From: Desulfurobacteriaceae bacterium
GTDB taxonomy: Bacteria; Aquificota; Aquificia; Desulfurobacteriales; Desulfurobacteriaceae
NCBI GenBank assembly: GCA_027063785.1
Contig: JAMORC010000063.1
Coordinates: 1-64,000 of the forward strand
Direction of reading: 5' to 3'
DNA: 64,000 nt
Shown here: one piece after another, positions 1 to 8,965 of the stretch
Layout of the letters: each line of letters starts with the position of its first letter
Numbering within the stretch: position 1 is the stretch's first letter
Position numbers and translations under genes: made by a program
Notes under the pieces: generated by a model
What the model was told of the DNA's origin: nothing
Databases searched by the model: none
What the model saw: only the letters and a program-made list of their open reading frames with translations

Positions 1-449
1 TAGTTGATAAAGACCTAAAGATTCCTATCCACTGCCGATTAGTAAAAGAAAGGGCAGAGGACTTGATAGTCATAACGGCTCAGCGCTCTTTACTTGAATA
101 CAAGGCGGGAATTTTGCGGGATGCAGGAGTAACACTGCTTTCTGTTAATCAGTTTGGGGAATATCTCGATCTTAAAGAAGCCTTGACTGCTTTGAAAGAA
201 GAACTGGAAATTTACTCTGTAATGTGTGAAGGAGGACCAACTTTAGCAGGTTTTTTGATGGATGAAGGTTTAGTTGATAAACTCTTTCTCTTTGTTGCCT
301 CTAAGTTGTTCGGAGATTCTCCTTACGGTATTGCTAAAGGTGTTGAATTCATGGTCGGTTCGGAGAAAGAAATGTTGCTGGAGCAGGTTCTGTGTTACAA
401 TCGGAATGAGATTTTGCTCACTCTCCGCCCGGGAGGTAAGGTTGGATAA
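1..449 (+). CDS. ribD: RibD C-terminal reductase domain (5' truncated by window edge)
   Basis: Last 148 or so residues of the riboflavin-pathway deaminase/reductase; the reading frame is open to the left edge, so the N-terminal deaminase domain lies outside. The visible part matches the reductase domain: a VVD-type strand near the start, a MCEGGPTLAGFLMDEGLVD stretch (the usual GG...L...LVDE region that contacts NADPH and substrate), then a LFG(D/S) segment. It reduces the ribosyl-aminopyrimidine intermediate in the cytoplasm. Its stop overlaps the proposed TTG start of the next gene by 8 bases, suggesting co-transcription with the glycan genes, although function links them poorly. Confidence 0.82.
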   Translation, partial: VDKDLKIPIHCRLVKERAEDLIVITAQRSLLEYKAGILRDAGVTLLSVNQFGEYLDLKEALTALKEELEIYSVMCEGGPTLAGFLMDEGLVDKLFLFVASKLFGDSPYGIAKGVEFMVGSEKEMLLEQVLCYNRNEILLTLRPGGKVG

Positions 450-1692
450 GATTACTGTGTTTGTTAGGGGAGGTATTAGGAGTAAACTTGCTGATTCTTT
501 GTTGATGAATAAAGCGTTGATAGACAAAATTTATGTGTTTTCTGAAACAGAAAGTAATCTGGATATCTCGATTCCGATTGAGGTTATTAAAGCAAATACT
601 TCTGTGGAAGCTTTTAATTTGGTGGTTAAAAATGATGTCTCGAAATACCTTCTTTTTCTGGATCCGAACGTTTATTTTGAGGAAGATCTGGTTGAAGAGT
701 TGATTGAAGAAGCTGAAGATAGTTCGGCAGATATAGTTTTCCCAAACCTTATTTCTGTTCGGGATGGTAAAGAAAATGTTATTAATAATGTTATTAATTT
801 TGAACAGCTGTATGGGAAGGAGATAGCTGTACTTCAAACACTTTCTCTTGAAAAGTGGATTCCGGGTCAGGTTTTGTTGTTCAAGAGAGAATCTATTGTA
901 AATGGAGGATATTTTGATGAAGAGTTAGGAGATTACTACATTCACGACTTTATATATAGAAACTTAAAGAAGTTTAGAATAAGGTTGTCCGAGTTTTCCT
1001 TTGCTTATTATGAGGAGGAAACTAACGATTTTAATGATCTATCCAATTCGTGGAAAAGTTTCGTTTTACGGAATAGGGTATTGAAGAACTACGACTGGGA
1101 AGAAGATATATTTCCTTTCCTTTCCTGGAAGGAAAGGCCGGAGATAGCAAAAGCTACTGCTTTAACTTTGATAGGTAAAAAACTGTCCGAGTATCTGGAT
1201 TACTTTAATGCATCTGATTACTTTAGAAAAGCTTTAATGAATTTTCATAATCAGGAGACTTTGAACCTTCTTGTTAATGCATATTTTACAATGGGTTTGT
1301 TTGAAAAAGCCAAGGAGTTATTATCTCCACTGCATGGGGTTCCGAGAGAAAAAGCAGAAGAGAAGAAAGAACATATTGAAAAAGTTGAGTCTTTAATTTT
1401 TGAGCTTGAGAAATTGGCAGAATTGGGAAGGGTAGATGAACTTAACCAGATCTTTTCATCAGTTTTAAAAGTTTATTGCGGTGCACCGGTTTATAATATA
1501 TTAGGTTTTCTGGAATGGATTCAGGGTAACAAAGAAGGAGCGTACCGCTACTTCTTCAGGGCAACATTGATGAATCCTATAGATCAGGATTACCTTTACA
1601 ACTTGGCTAAAGTAGCGAAGGAAATTTCCAGGGAGGAAGAAGTAAAGAGTCTTATTAAGAACCTGGTGGCAGATGGAGATTCCAAAGGATAA
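442..1692 (+). CDS. GT2-like glycosyltransferase with C-terminal TPR-like region
   Basis: About 416 residues. The open frame reaches further left but only as a shadow of ribD; the TTG at 442 is chosen because GGGAGG sits 5 bases upstream (431-436). The N-terminal ~200 residues have the alpha/beta pattern of a GT-A fold, with a hydrophobic strand ending in FLDPN near residue 74 where a DxD motif is expected, so donor-metal binding may be degenerate. Residues from about 240 on are helical and TPR-like. First of four clustered sugar-transfer genes upstream of flagellin. AT-rich. Donor and acceptor cannot be read from the sequence. Confidence 0.62.
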   Translation: MDKITVFVRGGIRSKLADSLLMNKALIDKIYVFSETESNLDISIPIEVIKANTSVEAFNLVVKNDVSKYLLFLDPNVYFEEDLVEELIEEAEDSSADIVFPNLISVRDGKENVINNVINFEQLYGKEIAVLQTLSLEKWIPGQVLLFKRESIVNGGYFDEELGDYYIHDFIYRNLKKFRIRLSEFSFAYYEEETNDFNDLSNSWKSFVLRNRVLKNYDWEEDIFPFLSWKERPEIAKATALTLIGKKLSEYLDYFNASDYFRKALMNFHNQETLNLLVNAYFTMGLFEKAKELLSPLHGVPREKAEEKKEHIEKVESLIFELEKLAELGRVDELNQIFSSVLKVYCGAPVYNILGFLEWIQGNKEGAYRYFFRATLMNPIDQDYLYNLAKVAKEISREEEVKSLIKNLVADGDSKG

Positions 1693-3769
1693 GATAAAGG
1701 AATTCCTATCTGGGACGGTTTTAAAGTTACTCAATAATTTTTCAGAAAGTCCGGATTATAGGGAATGCTTTCTGGGGGATAGAAATTTAATCTCCTACTC
1801 TTTCAAGGATTCCGCCTATTTCTATTTAGTAGAAACGGAAAAGGCTAATACTAACTTTTTAAACTTACTTAAAGTTGGTGAGTTTTGGCTTTATGCAGAT
1901 AGAAAATACTACTCTTATTTCCTCAAGAAAGGTTTGATACTTCCTGTTGTTTCTATCTGTATACCAGTTCATGTCTCGCGAGTTTCTGAATTTTGCAGGA
2001 CGGTTTTGAGTTATTGGAAGAAACAAGTATTTATTAATGAGGATCTGTACGAATTAATTATAGTTGTTAATGGTGACTTTGAAGGAAATATATATGGAAC
2101 CCTCGAGAAGAGTCTCAAGGAAAGTGGTTTGAATTACGATATAGTGTGGTCAAAAGAGCCAAACATTGGCAAAGCCAGAGCTTTGTCTGTTGGAGCTGCA
2201 AGTGGAGAACTGCTGCTTTTAGTTAATGATGATACTGTGCCAGAAGAAGACTTGTTATATAAACATGTTACGTATCAGGCCTTTTTGTGGGATGAAAGAG
2301 TAGCTGTAATTGGAACTTTTCTTATGCATGATTCTCTTATTGATACTTCATTGCATAGGCTTATAAGGGATTTCGGTTTAGATTTCCCTCAGAATAAATT
2401 TAAACCTGGAAGTTACAAACTTAATATTTTTGTTACCAATAATACCTCTATCAAAAAATCTTTGGTTTATAGTGCAGGTAATTTTTCTCCTTATTTTAAA
2501 AAGGGAGCTGAGGATTCTAAGCTTGGTTTTGATTTGCTTAATACCGGAGTTAAGTTTATTCTTATAAAAGATATTAAGGCCTATCATTATCATAAAGGTT
2601 ATTTTGATAAGTTGGATCAAGTTTATCTCAACAGAGGAAGAACGAATTTCCATCTGATAGAATCTAATAATGAATTTTGGAAGGTATTGGCTATATCTTC
2701 TATTGAAAATGAGCTTGATGATTGGAAGAAATTTATTCCCGATTTCCCGGTTAAAGAAGCACTTATTCAAATGCTTAAGTATGAGTGTTTATACTTTAAG
2801 GGAATTGTCGATGAGGCGAAAGACTTCTGTTTCTTTAAACACGCCTTTAATAGACGTTTTGATTATCCGAGGATTTCTGTGATTATGCCTGCCTATAATG
2901 CAGAAAAGACAGTTTATAGGGCTATAGAAAGTGTAATCTCTCAAGATTATCCAGATTTTGAGTTGATTGTTGTGGATGATGCTTCAAATGATAATACGTG
3001 GAAGAAGATAACAAGGGCGGCGAATAAATATGAACGACTTAAGGTTTTTCGAAATAGTAGGAGAATGGGGCCATCGGGAACCCGTAACAGGGCAGTCAGG
3101 GAGGCTTCAGGGGATTACATAGTATTCCTTGATGCTGATGACGTTATGCTCCCGGGTTCTTTAAAGCTTAGAGCGTTAGGCATTCTGTATTCCGAGGCCG
3201 ATTTTCTCTATACTCAATACTTGGTTGCAGACTATTCTGCTAAGAAACTTTTTATAAAGTCGACTTTCGTCTCTGATAACTTTGATTACTTAGTAAAGGC
3301 TCAGATTGGGGGAAATGTCTTTCCGATAGGAGCGGTTATCCTTGAGAAAGATTTAATTGAAAAGGCAGGTCTGTTCAATGAGTCAATTACTTATGGAGAA
3401 GATTACGAGCTGTGGACAAGGATTTTGTTAAAGTTGAGGCCGAAAGTAAAGTTTCTGCCTTTTCCTTCTTACATTTACAGTGTTTTTGACAGAAGAGTTT
3501 TAACTTCCAAGCCGAATCTTGATCCTGCTCTTTTAGAGGTGCTTAAGCTTCTGGACGAGGAAGGTTTTCTAAACTCTGTTGAGTTTGTTAAGAAAGCAAT
3601 TCTCTTTTTACTTAGTAGAAACGTAGTCGAGTCTACTTTAAAGAGTATAGCCCGGTTATTTATTAGACTTAAAGCTTTAGATCAGAGGGAAGCAAGAGCC
3701 GTTGAGAAGTACCTGATGAGGGCTTTAGGGGATCAGTTCCTTAAAGTTTTGAAAGAAGAGGATAAATGA
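1673..3769 (+). CDS. Tandem-domain GT2 glycosyltransferase
   Basis: 698 residues containing two family-2 glycosyltransferase domains. The first starts near residue 92 (VVSICIPVH) and carries a VNDDT acidic motif near 185. The second starts near 398 (ISVIMPAYNAEKTV), with VVDDAS near 432, FLDADD near 486 and a GEDYELWTRIL acceptor-side motif near 575, the more canonical of the two. Two active sites in one chain suggest it adds two different sugars or works as a polymerase, as in capsule synthases. It overlaps the preceding gene by 20 bases and the following gene by 4, so translation is probably coupled. Probably cytoplasmic, assembling a surface or flagellar glycan. Confidence 0.78.
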   Translation: MEIPKDKIKEFLSGTVLKLLNNFSESPDYRECFLGDRNLISYSFKDSAYFYLVETEKANTNFLNLLKVGEFWLYADRKYYSYFLKKGLILPVVSICIPVHVSRVSEFCRTVLSYWKKQVFINEDLYELIIVVNGDFEGNIYGTLEKSLKESGLNYDIVWSKEPNIGKARALSVGAASGELLLLVNDDTVPEEDLLYKHVTYQAFLWDERVAVIGTFLMHDSLIDTSLHRLIRDFGLDFPQNKFKPGSYKLNIFVTNNTSIKKSLVYSAGNFSPYFKKGAEDSKLGFDLLNTGVKFILIKDIKAYHYHKGYFDKLDQVYLNRGRTNFHLIESNNEFWKVLAISSIENELDDWKKFIPDFPVKEALIQMLKYECLYFKGIVDEAKDFCFFKHAFNRRFDYPRISVIMPAYNAEKTVYRAIESVISQDYPDFELIVVDDASNDNTWKKITRAANKYERLKVFRNSRRMGPSGTRNRAVREASGDYIVFLDADDVMLPGSLKLRALGILYSEADFLYTQYLVADYSAKKLFIKSTFVSDNFDYLVKAQIGGNVFPIGAVILEKDLIEKAGLFNESITYGEDYELWTRILLKLRPKVKFLPFPSYIYSVFDRRVLTSKPNLDPALLEVLKLLDEEGFLNSVEFVKKAILFLLSRNVVESTLKSIARLFIRLKALDQREARAVEKYLMRALGDQFLKVLKEEDK

Positions 3770-5124
3770 TGAAAACTTATGCAATTATTTTAGCTGCAGG
3801 GAGAGGTCGTAGGTTCGGTTCTTCAACTCCTAAGCAGTTTTTAAAGTTATCAGGAAAAACTGTTATTGAACATACTATTTCTGCCTTTGAAAAACACAGA
3901 ATGATTGATGAAATTATAGTGGTAACTTCTCCGGATTACGTTTCAAAAGTTGAGGAATTAATTTTAAGAAACTCCTGGATGAAGGTATCAAAGGTAATAA
4001 TTGGAGGAGAAACAAGGCAGGAAAGTTCCTATTTCGGGATATCCTCTATTGAAGAGGATGAAGCCTATGTCCTTATACATGATGCTGTTAGGCCTTTTGT
4101 TTCAGAAAAGGTAATATCAGATGTTCTGGAGAGCTTAAAAAAATATGATGCTGTTGATGTTGCGATTCCGTCTTATGATACAATTATAAAGATTAATGAC
4201 TCTATGATAATAGAGGATATTCCTTCTAGGAAATATCTTTGGAGAGGTCAAACTCCCCAAGCTTTTAAGCTTTCTGTTATAAGAAAAGCTCATTATCTGG
4301 CTAAGGAAGACGGGTTTTTAGAAGCTACTGATGATTGTAGTTTGGTACTTAAATATGGTTTGGCAGATGTTTATGTAATTTCAGGAGAGGATAGGAATAT
4401 AAAAATAACGACTCCCCTGGATATGTATTTGGCAGATAAACTTTTCCAGCTAAGTATGACGAACTTAGCAAAATTACCTGTCGACTTGGATGTTTTAAGG
4501 GGAAAAGTTGGAGTTATTTTTGGCTCAAGTAGAGGTATTGGTAAATCACTGTTCCAGCTATTAAAAGAATTTGACGTAAAGGTATATGGTTTTTCGAGAA
4601 GAAATAGGTGTGATGTCAAAGATCCGAAAGATGTAAGAGATGCTTTAGAAAGCGTGTATCAAAGGGAGGGGGCAATTGATTTTGTTGTGTTAACCGCAGC
4701 TGTTCTGCGAAAAAAACCTCTCTTTTCTATGACTTACGAGGAAGTAATTGATCAAGTTCACACTAACTATGTGGGGGCTATAAATGTGGCTAAAGAGTCT
4801 TTTGATTATCTAAAAGAATCCAGGGGACATCTGGTTTTCTTTTCTTCAAGTTCTTACAGTAGAGGTAGAGGATTTTATTCTATTTATTCTTCAACAAAGG
4901 CAGCTATTGTGAATTTAGTACAAGCACTTGCAGAGGAATGGATGGACTTTGGAATAAAGGTAAACGCAATTTCTCCGGAGAGGACTGCTACTCCTATGAG
5001 GTTTGAGAATTTTGGTAAGGAGCCTTCGGAGTCTTTGCTTTCTCCGGAAGAAGTAGCTTTTGAGACCTTGAAAGTACTTACTTTGGATATTACTGGTCAG
5101 GTGGTGGAGGTTAAGCTTAAGTGA
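3766..5124 (+). CDS. Fused IspD/TarI-like cytidylyltransferase and SDR reductase (CDP-ribitol synthase type)
   Basis: 452 residues in two parts. Residues 1-230 are an IspD/TarI-type cytidylyltransferase (IILAAGRGRRFGSSTPKQF near the start, HDAVRPF in the middle). Residues 244-452 are a short-chain dehydrogenase with GSSRGIGK (about 251-258) and a YSSTK catalytic pair near 374-378. This architecture is that of Haemophilus Acs1/Bcs1, which reduces ribulose-5-phosphate to ribitol-5-phosphate and couples it to CTP to give CDP-ribitol. A plain IspD would have no SDR domain. The next gene is a polyol-phosphate transferase, which supports this role. Two adjacent ATGs (3766, 3769) are possible starts. 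Confidence 0.8.
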   Translation: MMKTYAIILAAGRGRRFGSSTPKQFLKLSGKTVIEHTISAFEKHRMIDEIIVVTSPDYVSKVEELILRNSWMKVSKVIIGGETRQESSYFGISSIEEDEAYVLIHDAVRPFVSEKVISDVLESLKKYDAVDVAIPSYDTIIKINDSMIIEDIPSRKYLWRGQTPQAFKLSVIRKAHYLAKEDGFLEATDDCSLVLKYGLADVYVISGEDRNIKITTPLDMYLADKLFQLSMTNLAKLPVDLDVLRGKVGVIFGSSRGIGKSLFQLLKEFDVKVYGFSRRNRCDVKDPKDVRDALESVYQREGAIDFVVLTAAVLRKKPLFSMTYEEVIDQVHTNYVGAINVAKESFDYLKESRGHLVFFSSSSYSRGRGFYSIYSSTKAAIVNLVQALAEEWMDFGIKVNAISPERTATPMRFENFGKEPSESLLSPEEVAFETLKVLTLDITGQVVEVKLK

Positions 5125-6170
5125 AAGTGCTATTTATTAATAGAATGGATTCTTTCCCGGTTGATAACTGTAAGTATTTATTCCTTGAAATGTTACATTC
5201 TTATGGGTCTAAATTTGAGCTTTTTTACGCTGTTTCGGATTGGTTTTATTCGAAGATTGATCCCAACTTTGTTGGTAGTGTGTTACCTTATAGTAAGGTT
5301 AATAAGATTCTGGAAGATGTTGATATTTTAATCATAGATTCTTGGCTTGATAGAAATCTTACTGTGGATGGGAATCGAGTTTTACAGTTATGGCACGGTA
5401 TTGGTGTTAAAAATCTTAAAAAGGTTTCATTAAATTTTTACAATCCAAGGTTTACTAAGTATTTACTTGTTACGTCGGAGGAAGTTCTTTACCTTTTCGA
5501 AAATTTTCAGTATGAGAAACTTTTAGTCTCAGGATATCCCAGGAATTTAGCTTTAATTAAAAGTAAGCCTGAATATATGTGGGAGTGTGATCTGAGGGCT
5601 ATTGAAAGGATTGAGAATTTTAGTGGAAAAAAAGTGTTTCTTGCACCAACTTTTCGCAGGGATGGTCCAATTCTAAGAGTATATAATGTATCCTTTTTCG
5701 AAAGACTAAATCGTTTTGCCTGTAAATATAACCTACTTTTTGTTATAAAACTCCATGCGGTTAACGCATTTGATTTCAATATGCTACGTTCGTTGGAAAA
5801 GAACTTTTCTAATCTTGCATTCTACGATCCGAGCAGAGATATATACCCAGCCTTAGCTTATGCTGACTTTCTTATTACTGATTATTCCTCGATCCTTTTT
5901 GACTTTTTCTGGTTAGAAAAAGAATTTTTGTTATATCTGCCGGATTTTGAAGACTTACTTGCTAAGGAAGAACTTGTTACCTCCGGTGTTGTTTCTGAAA
6001 TTTGGAATTGGGCTCCTATAGTTAAAAGTGAAGTACATCTCTTTAAGTATTTAAAAAGCTGGTTAAAGGGAGGATCGTTAGTTGATCTGACAAAGGTAAG
6101 AGTGCTGAGAGATAAGGTTTTTAAAAATCAGTACAATTGTACAAATAAGATATTATCTGTACTAACTTGA
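5121..6170 (+). CDS. CDP-glycerol/CDP-ribitol polyol-phosphate transferase (TagF/TarL-like)
   Basis: 349 residues matching the CDP-glycerol glycerophosphotransferase family: WHGIG near residue 91 (catalytic-region histidine), a VSGYPRN segment, an LAPTFR strand, FVIKLH, and the C-terminal DFLITDYSSILFDF block near 250 that binds the CDP moiety. Such enzymes move glycerol- or ribitol-phosphate from its CDP carrier to a glycan. The GTG start overlaps the stop of the CDP-ribitol-type gene (GTGA), so donor synthesis and transfer are translationally coupled. No membrane segment is evident. Substrate choice (ribitol versus glycerol) is inferred from the neighbour only. Confidence 0.8.
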   Translation: MKVLFINRMDSFPVDNCKYLFLEMLHSYGSKFELFYAVSDWFYSKIDPNFVGSVLPYSKVNKILEDVDILIIDSWLDRNLTVDGNRVLQLWHGIGVKNLKKVSLNFYNPRFTKYLLVTSEEVLYLFENFQYEKLLVSGYPRNLALIKSKPEYMWECDLRAIERIENFSGKKVFLAPTFRRDGPILRVYNVSFFERLNRFACKYNLLFVIKLHAVNAFDFNMLRSLEKNFSNLAFYDPSRDIYPALAYADFLITDYSSILFDFFWLEKEFLLYLPDFEDLLAKEELVTSGVVSEIWNWAPIVKSEVHLFKYLKSWLKGGSLVDLTKVRVLRDKVFKNQYNCTNKILSVLT

Positions 6171-6186
6171 ACAGGGGTGATTTCTT

Positions 6187-7665
6187 GTGAAGATTGGTGC
6201 GTGCATCATAGCTAAAAATGAAGAAAAGAATCTGCCCAGGCTTTTGAGTTCTTTAAGAGGAAAGTTTGATGAGATTGTTTTGGTTGATACTGGATCAGAG
6301 GATAGGACGGTTGAGATTGCCAGAGATTTTGGTTGTAAGGTTGTTCTTCATTCCTGGAACGGTTTTGCTGACGCAAGGAATCGGGCTTTAGATGAGATTT
6401 CTTCAGATATAGAATGGGTTTGGCATTTCGATGCCGATTTTGAGCTGGAAGAGGAGGAATTTCGTAAAGCTTTAATGTACTTGAAAAAATTATCCCCTGA
6501 CGTAGATGGAGTATCAATAGGAATTAAGAGTTTGGATTCTTTCGGAAACGTTAGGGGAATGTCAACTCAGGTTTTTATTCATAGAAACAAAGCTTCCATT
6601 CGTTGGAAAGGCATGGTTCATGAAATTCCGAGCGTGAATTTTATTGCAGGTATACCGGTTTACGTAAAACACTATGGGTATTCTAATTCGGATATCTTAT
6701 TGGCTAAAGCAAAGCGCAATTTAGAATTACTTTTAAAGGAAATTGAAGTTCTTGAGAAAGGATCGAGAGATTACTTAATTAAATTGTTTTACATAGTTCA
6801 AAGTTATACGATTTTGGCTTATGAAGATAAAAAGTACTTAAGCAAGGTTGTTGATTTGGCTGAAGAATTTATTAGTTATTCAGAAAATCGGAAAGATTTA
6901 GGATTTTTCGGATTGTACATCTACAACTATCTCCTATCGGTTTTAAAAGTTTTAAAATTGGATCAGAAGTACGAGTATTACCTTAAAAAAGTACTTAATT
7001 TAAAACCCCATGTTCCGGATTTTTATATCTCGGCCTTTGAGTTTTATATGAGAAAAGGAGAAAAAAAGGAAGCATTTGCTGTTTTAGTGCGTTTGCTTGA
7101 GCTTTTGACAAGTTTAGAAAGATCAACCTTCTCTTTTTCAAGCTCCTTTGCAACCGATAAAGTTTCTGATCTTAAAAGACTTTTCTTATCGAATGATTTG
7201 GCAGAATTTTCTGATAAATCCGAGCTTATAATGGAGGTTTGGAAAAGAGAAAGGTCAAAGTACAGCGGTTTACTGTTAATGAGACTGTTGAGTAACCGAT
7301 ATGAGAAACAAAAGTTGATGAAAAAATTGCTATTGCGTTATCATGAAGACGAGTTTGCCGTTTCTGTTATCTTTTGGGAACTTAAAAAAGGATATGATAT
7401 TGGCTATTTAGAGGATCTTAGAGATAAGCTTAGGGGTAAGTTAGTTTTCTACCTTCTTGAGGGCCTAATACAAGAGCTAAAAGGGAACTTGAAAGCTGCT
7501 ATAGCCAGTTATAGCGGGTTCTTGGAAAAGAAGAAGGATATTTATCTCATAGCGCATGTAGTTTCTCTTATGAAGGATGCAAGTATAAAATCTAAGGAAC
7601 TACCTCCGATAATGAACGTAGAACAGAACAAATTGAAAGGAGGTAGTCATGGCTCTGAGGATTAA
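6187..7665 (+). CDS. GT2 glycosyltransferase with TPR-like C-terminus, next to flagellin
   Basis: 492 residues. The N-terminal ~230 residues are a GT2 domain of the SunS/TPR-glycosyltransferase type: IGACIIAKNEE at the start, LVDTGSEDRTVEIA near 32-45, DADFELEE near 80, and WKGMVHE near 140. The rest is alpha-helical with TPR-like character. A GTG start with an AGGGGTGA ribosome site 7 bases upstream is used. The end of the gene overlaps the flagellin start by 17 bases and contains the flagellin sigma-28 promoter. The location makes it the best candidate for the enzyme that glycosylates flagellin, but this is inferred from context. Confidence 0.75.
   Translation: MKIGACIIAKNEEKNLPRLLSSLRGKFDEIVLVDTGSEDRTVEIARDFGCKVVLHSWNGFADARNRALDEISSDIEWVWHFDADFELEEEEFRKALMYLKKLSPDVDGVSIGIKSLDSFGNVRGMSTQVFIHRNKASIRWKGMVHEIPSVNFIAGIPVYVKHYGYSNSDILLAKAKRNLELLLKEIEVLEKGSRDYLIKLFYIVQSYTILAYEDKKYLSKVVDLAEEFISYSENRKDLGFFGLYIYNYLLSVLKVLKLDQKYEYYLKKVLNLKPHVPDFYISAFEFYMRKGEKKEAFAVLVRLLELLTSLERSTFSFSSSFATDKVSDLKRLFLSNDLAEFSDKSELIMEVWKRERSKYSGLLLMRLLSNRYEKQKLMKKLLLRYHEDEFAVSVIFWELKKGYDIGYLEDLRDKLRGKLVFYLLEGLIQELKGNLKAAIASYSGFLEKKKDIYLIAHVVSLMKDASIKSKELPPIMNVEQNKLKGGSHGSED
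7586..7612 (+). promoter_or_regulatory. Sigma-28 (FliA) type promoter for flagellin, inside the upstream gene
   Basis: TAAAATCT, 11 bases, then TCCGATAA. The FliA consensus is TAAA....-N11-GCCGATAA, so spacing is exact and the -10 element differs at one base. It lies 36 bases before the flagellin ATG, within the last codons of the glycosyltransferase gene, so flagellin can be expressed apart from the glycan operon. Confidence 0.72.
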
Positions 7666-8509
7666 CTACAACTATCAGGCCGACTTTACGCACTTTAACC
7701 TTCTCCAGACGGAAGCAAATATGAACAAATCTCTGGAGAGGCTTGCTACCGGTTATAGGATTAACAGGGCGGCTGATGATGCAGCAGGGCTTTACATTGC
7801 TGATCAGTTAAAGACCTATGCAGTATCTCTTGAGCAGGCTACGAGAAATGCTCAAGACGGTATCTCCATTGCTCAAATCGCTCAATCTGCTCTTACCAAC
7901 GTTTACAACATTCTAAACGACATTAAATCGAAGGCAATTGAGGCTGCAAACGACTCTCAGACTGATGAAACGAGGGAAATTATTCAGCAGGATATTAACA
8001 AGCTTGTTGATGTAATAGGTAAGATTTTTAAGGATACTGAGTTTAACGGAATTAGCTTGTTCGCTCCAAATAAAGCCGTGAGCTTTACAATCCATTACGG
8101 TGGAAGGACGGAACAAACCTTACTAATGCAGGGAGCTACAGCTTCAGCTCAGGCTGCTGACGGTACTGCTGCTCCTTCAACTATTCACTTAGGAACTGTC
8201 AACTACGTCCTTAACGTTACAAGCCAGACCCTTGCAGAGGCAACTATCTCTACTGTTGATGCGCTAATTAAAGAAGTAGATAAGCTTAACTCTAAGTTCG
8301 GTTCTTATCAGATAGAGCTTGAGAAGATAATTACCAACAACGAGAGTCAAAGAATTAACGCCCAGGAAGCTGAGTCCAGGATCAGGAACGTTGACTTTGC
8401 TAAGGAAATGTCTGAGTTTACAAGAAATCAGATTCTTATGCAGTCCGGTACTGCAATGCTTGCTCAGGCTAACCAATTGCCACAGCTTGTTCTTCAGCTT
8501 CTCAGGTAG
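7649..8509 (+). CDS. fliC: Flagellin
   Basis: 286 residues. The conserved ends form the D0/D1 filament core: LERLATGYRINRAADDAAG near residues 30-50 and the C-terminal helix from RIRNVDFAKEM to LVLQLLR. The central variable part (about residues 140-215) is short and rich in Ala, Thr and Ser, plausible sites for O-glycosylation. The start has a strong AAAGGAGG site. A sigma-28-type promoter lies upstream and a strong terminator follows, so this is probably the abundantly expressed filament subunit, exported by the flagellar type III system. Confidence 0.96.
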   Translation: MALRINYNYQADFTHFNLLQTEANMNKSLERLATGYRINRAADDAAGLYIADQLKTYAVSLEQATRNAQDGISIAQIAQSALTNVYNILNDIKSKAIEAANDSQTDETREIIQQDINKLVDVIGKIFKDTEFNGISLFAPNKAVSFTIHYGGRTEQTLLMQGATASAQAADGTAAPSTIHLGTVNYVLNVTSQTLAEATISTVDALIKEVDKLNSKFGSYQIELEKIITNNESQRINAQEAESRIRNVDFAKEMSEFTRNQILMQSGTAMLAQANQLPQLVLQLLR

Positions 8510-8516
8510 TAAATCG

Positions 8517-8543
8517 AAGGGGGAGTTTGGCTCCCCCTTTTTG
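8517..8543 (+). terminator. Rho-independent terminator after flagellin
   Basis: Perfect 9-bp arms AAGGGGGAG / CTCCCCCTT with a 5-base loop, followed by T residues, 7 bases after the flagellin stop. It separates flagellin from flaG-fliD-fliS. Confidence 0.9.
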
Positions 8544-8583
8544 ATAAGATAGTAGGAGATAGCGAGATTAGAGGAGAAATGTC

Positions 8584-8955
8584 ATGGATGTCAGGCCGAT
8601 CTCTAATACTCAGTCGGTTCAGGAGCTGAATAGTCAGTCTGTTGAATTACAAAGACAGAAAGTTAACCTTCAGGGAGTACATGACTTGCAAGAGAAAGAT
8701 AAGATCCCTTCTAATCAGAAGGAGAAACTTTCTCCCGAATTTATTGAGAAAGTAGTTGAAGAACTTAAGAAGAAGCTTTCGATGTTAAATACTCAGCTGA
8801 AAATACAGATTGATAAAGACACAGATACGATTGTTGTTAAAGTCATAGATAAAGAAACAAAGAAAATTATAAGGCAAATTCCGCCAGAGTACATACTAAA
8901 AATAGCAAAATACCTTGATGAAATCGCCGGAATTCTCTTAAATGAAAAGGCTTAA
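8584..8955 (+). CDS. flaG: FlaG family flagellar protein
   Basis: 123 residues. A polar N-terminal half is followed by the typical FlaG C-terminal domain with VVKVIDKETKKIIRQIPPE near residues 80-98. FlaG proteins influence filament length; their mechanism is not well defined. The gene lies between flagellin and fliD, the usual position. The ATG at 8584 has an AGAGGAG site upstream. It likely starts a unit with fliD, fliS and the small downstream gene. Confidence 0.88.
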   Translation: MDVRPISNTQSVQELNSQSVELQRQKVNLQGVHDLQEKDKIPSNQKEKLSPEFIEKVVEELKKKLSMLNTQLKIQIDKDTDTIVVKVIDKETKKIIRQIPPEYILKIAKYLDEIAGILLNEKA

Positions 8956-8965
8956 GGACTAAAAG

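Noticed and set aside
3766-5124. Annotation of the fused gene as IspD of isoprenoid synthesis
   Set aside because: The C-terminal SDR domain and the coupled TagF-like gene favour CDP-ribitol formation; a standard ispD would stand alone or be fused to ispF.
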